This document shows, piece by piece, positions 63,202 through 64,000 of a stretch of 64,000 bases of DNA. Origin of the DNA: an uncultured Tessaracoccus sp. (lineage in GTDB: Bacteria > Actinomycetota > Actinomycetes > Propionibacteriales > Propionibacteriaceae); the NCBI RefSeq assembly GCF_947255005.1, contig NZ_CAMYFI010000006.1:1-64000 (forward strand). Reading direction: 5' to 3'. Position 1 is the stretch's first letter. The number at the start of each line of letters is the position of its first letter. The notes beneath the pieces are model-generated. The model saw nothing but the letters and a program-made list of their open reading frames with translations. It was not told the origin of the DNA and did no database searches. Both the position numbers and the translations under genes were made by a program.

Positions 63202-63395
63202 AAACGGCGTTCGCGGCCGGCGTTCCGGTGACCTCGCGTCGGCGGACCTCAGGAGTACGGAATCGTCCACGAGCGCTCCAGTTCAAGTACCATGATGACG
63301 GCATCAGTTCAGAGCCACGATGACCGCCTGGTCCGGGGCTGGGAGAGCTGGAGCAGGGCAACCGGCACTCGGACGACAGGCAGGCATCGACGGAC

Positions 63396-64000
63396 ATGGC
63401 ATTCCTAGGCAAGACCAAGCGGACGGCTCAAGAGTTCCCGTCGCCGGAGGAGCTGTACCTCAGCGGAACTCTGCCACGGACCACGGCCGCTGTTGACTCG
63501 CTCTGGTTGCATCAAGGCGACGTCATTCGTGCTTACGCGGAGGGCCACCAAGACACCCCAGATCTCGCGCTGGAACTGCCGACGGGTACAGGCAAGACGC
63601 TACCCGGCTTGCTCATCGCGGAGTGGGTACGGCGGAAGACCGCGGGGCCAGTCATCTACGCGACTCCGACCAAGCAGCTCGCGCGTCAGGTGGCGGCGAC
63701 GGCTGAGCGCGAGGGCGTTCCGGTCTCCAACCTGACCGGTAGCGCCAAGCACTGGGATCCCGCGGATGAGGCATCGGTCGAGGGCGGCGAGGCGATCGGG
63801 CTCACGACCTACAGTGCCGTCTTCAACAGCAGCCCAAAGCTGCCCGAGCCCCGACTCCTGGTTTTCGATGACGCTCATGCTGGTGAGCAGTTCGTCGGAA
63901 ACGAGTACGGCATTAGCATCCGTCGCTACGACGACGAGGATGCCTACCTCGAGGTATTGGAAGCGCTGAAGCCGTTCCTGTCTGGTCTCCTCATCCAGCG
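63396..64000 (+). CDS. DEAD/DEAH-type helicase, N-terminal part
   Basis: The frame runs off the window end (about 201 residues visible). It starts MAFLGKTKRTAQEFPSPEEL and contains a Q-motif-like LWLHQGDVIRAY, Walker A LPTGTGKTLPGLL, motif Ia YATPTKQLARQ, and a DDAH box LLVFDDAHAGEQF. SF2 helicase beyond doubt, subfamily unclear. It follows the NACHT gene by 194 bases on the same strand and may form one defence cassette. Confidence 0.85.
   Translation, partial: MAFLGKTKRTAQEFPSPEELYLSGTLPRTTAAVDSLWLHQGDVIRAYAEGHQDTPDLALELPTGTGKTLPGLLIAEWVRRKTAGPVIYATPTKQLARQVAATAEREGVPVSNLTGSAKHWDPADEASVEGGEAIGLTTYSAVFNSSPKLPEPRLLVFDDAHAGEQFVGNEYGISIRRYDDEDAYLEVLEALKPFLSGLLIQ

Noticed and set aside
1..64000. 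CRISPR array
   Set aside because: I found no regularly spaced direct repeats with unique spacers; the repeats present are inverted or dispersed, and no cas genes are seen.
1..64000. rRNA operon, prophage structural genes or known metabolite riboswitch
   Set aside because: No 16S/23S-like stretches, no capsid/terminase/tail genes and no recognisable riboswitch core; in particular none was seen ahead of the fluC pair, which sits inside the glmU-prs transcript.

Overview
The window is high-GC actinobacterial DNA. The gene orders eno-divIC-DUF501-ppx-tRNA-Leu and prs-glmU-tRNA-Gln, the GTG/TTG starts, a CTC-type L25 with an acidic tail, a Pmt-type protein mannosyltransferase and paired FluC channels all point to Actinomycetota, perhaps a Propionibacteriaceae-like genome; the genus is my guess. 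The first bases carry an Illumina Nextera adapter, so the left edge is a contig end of a shotgun assembly.

Bases 1-29,500 are core chromosome. In order they hold a truncated secreted or hypothetical gene, a zinc metallopeptidase, a Nudix hydrolase, a Bax1-I family membrane protein, tRNA-Leu, ppx, DUF501, divIC/ftsB, eno, mazG, a SurA-like lipoprotein, mfd, pth, rplY, an MFS transporter, two fluC genes, prs, glmU, a lipoprotein, tRNA-Gln, tag, a TetR regulator, ispE-rsmA-tatD-rsmI (tightly packed), pmt, a FAD oxidoreductase divergent from a flavin reductase, and sdaA. Between these genes lie at least seven long hairpin elements. Five of them (A, B1, B2, D, E) share one build: arms of about 20 nt around a 37-38 nt loop.

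At 29.5 kb a tRNA-Ala is the edge of the accessory region. An IS481-type element sits against its 3' end with a 16-bp target duplication. Then come a two-component system with a MacB/FtsX-type ABC exporter, a decayed serine recombinase with a truncated helix-turn-helix partner, AraC, double-GNAT and TetR genes, and a less GC-rich three-gene operon sce7726-sce7725-RES (predicted nuclease-like protein, unknown protein, NAD-attacking RES domain). Next are a DUF2185 immunity-like protein, a DUF2268 metalloprotease with a TipA-like MerR regulator, a PIN-domain fragment cut by an IS3 element, the AAA ATPase/subtilase pair ietAS, a second recombinase/HTH remnant, TetR-DoxX, MFS-ArsR, a truncated MobF relaxase, a mobile-element-type dprA, and finally an Mrr-like/NACHT ATPase followed by a DEAD-type helicase that runs off the end.

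The accessory half reads as a layered defence island built on ICE or plasmid debris. Two copies of one small membrane-protein gene with a conserved structured leader stand back to back with two unrelated defence operons (ietAS and NACHT-helicase), as if both had been loaded at the same anchor. The NACHT gene carries an in-frame stop near its N-terminus.
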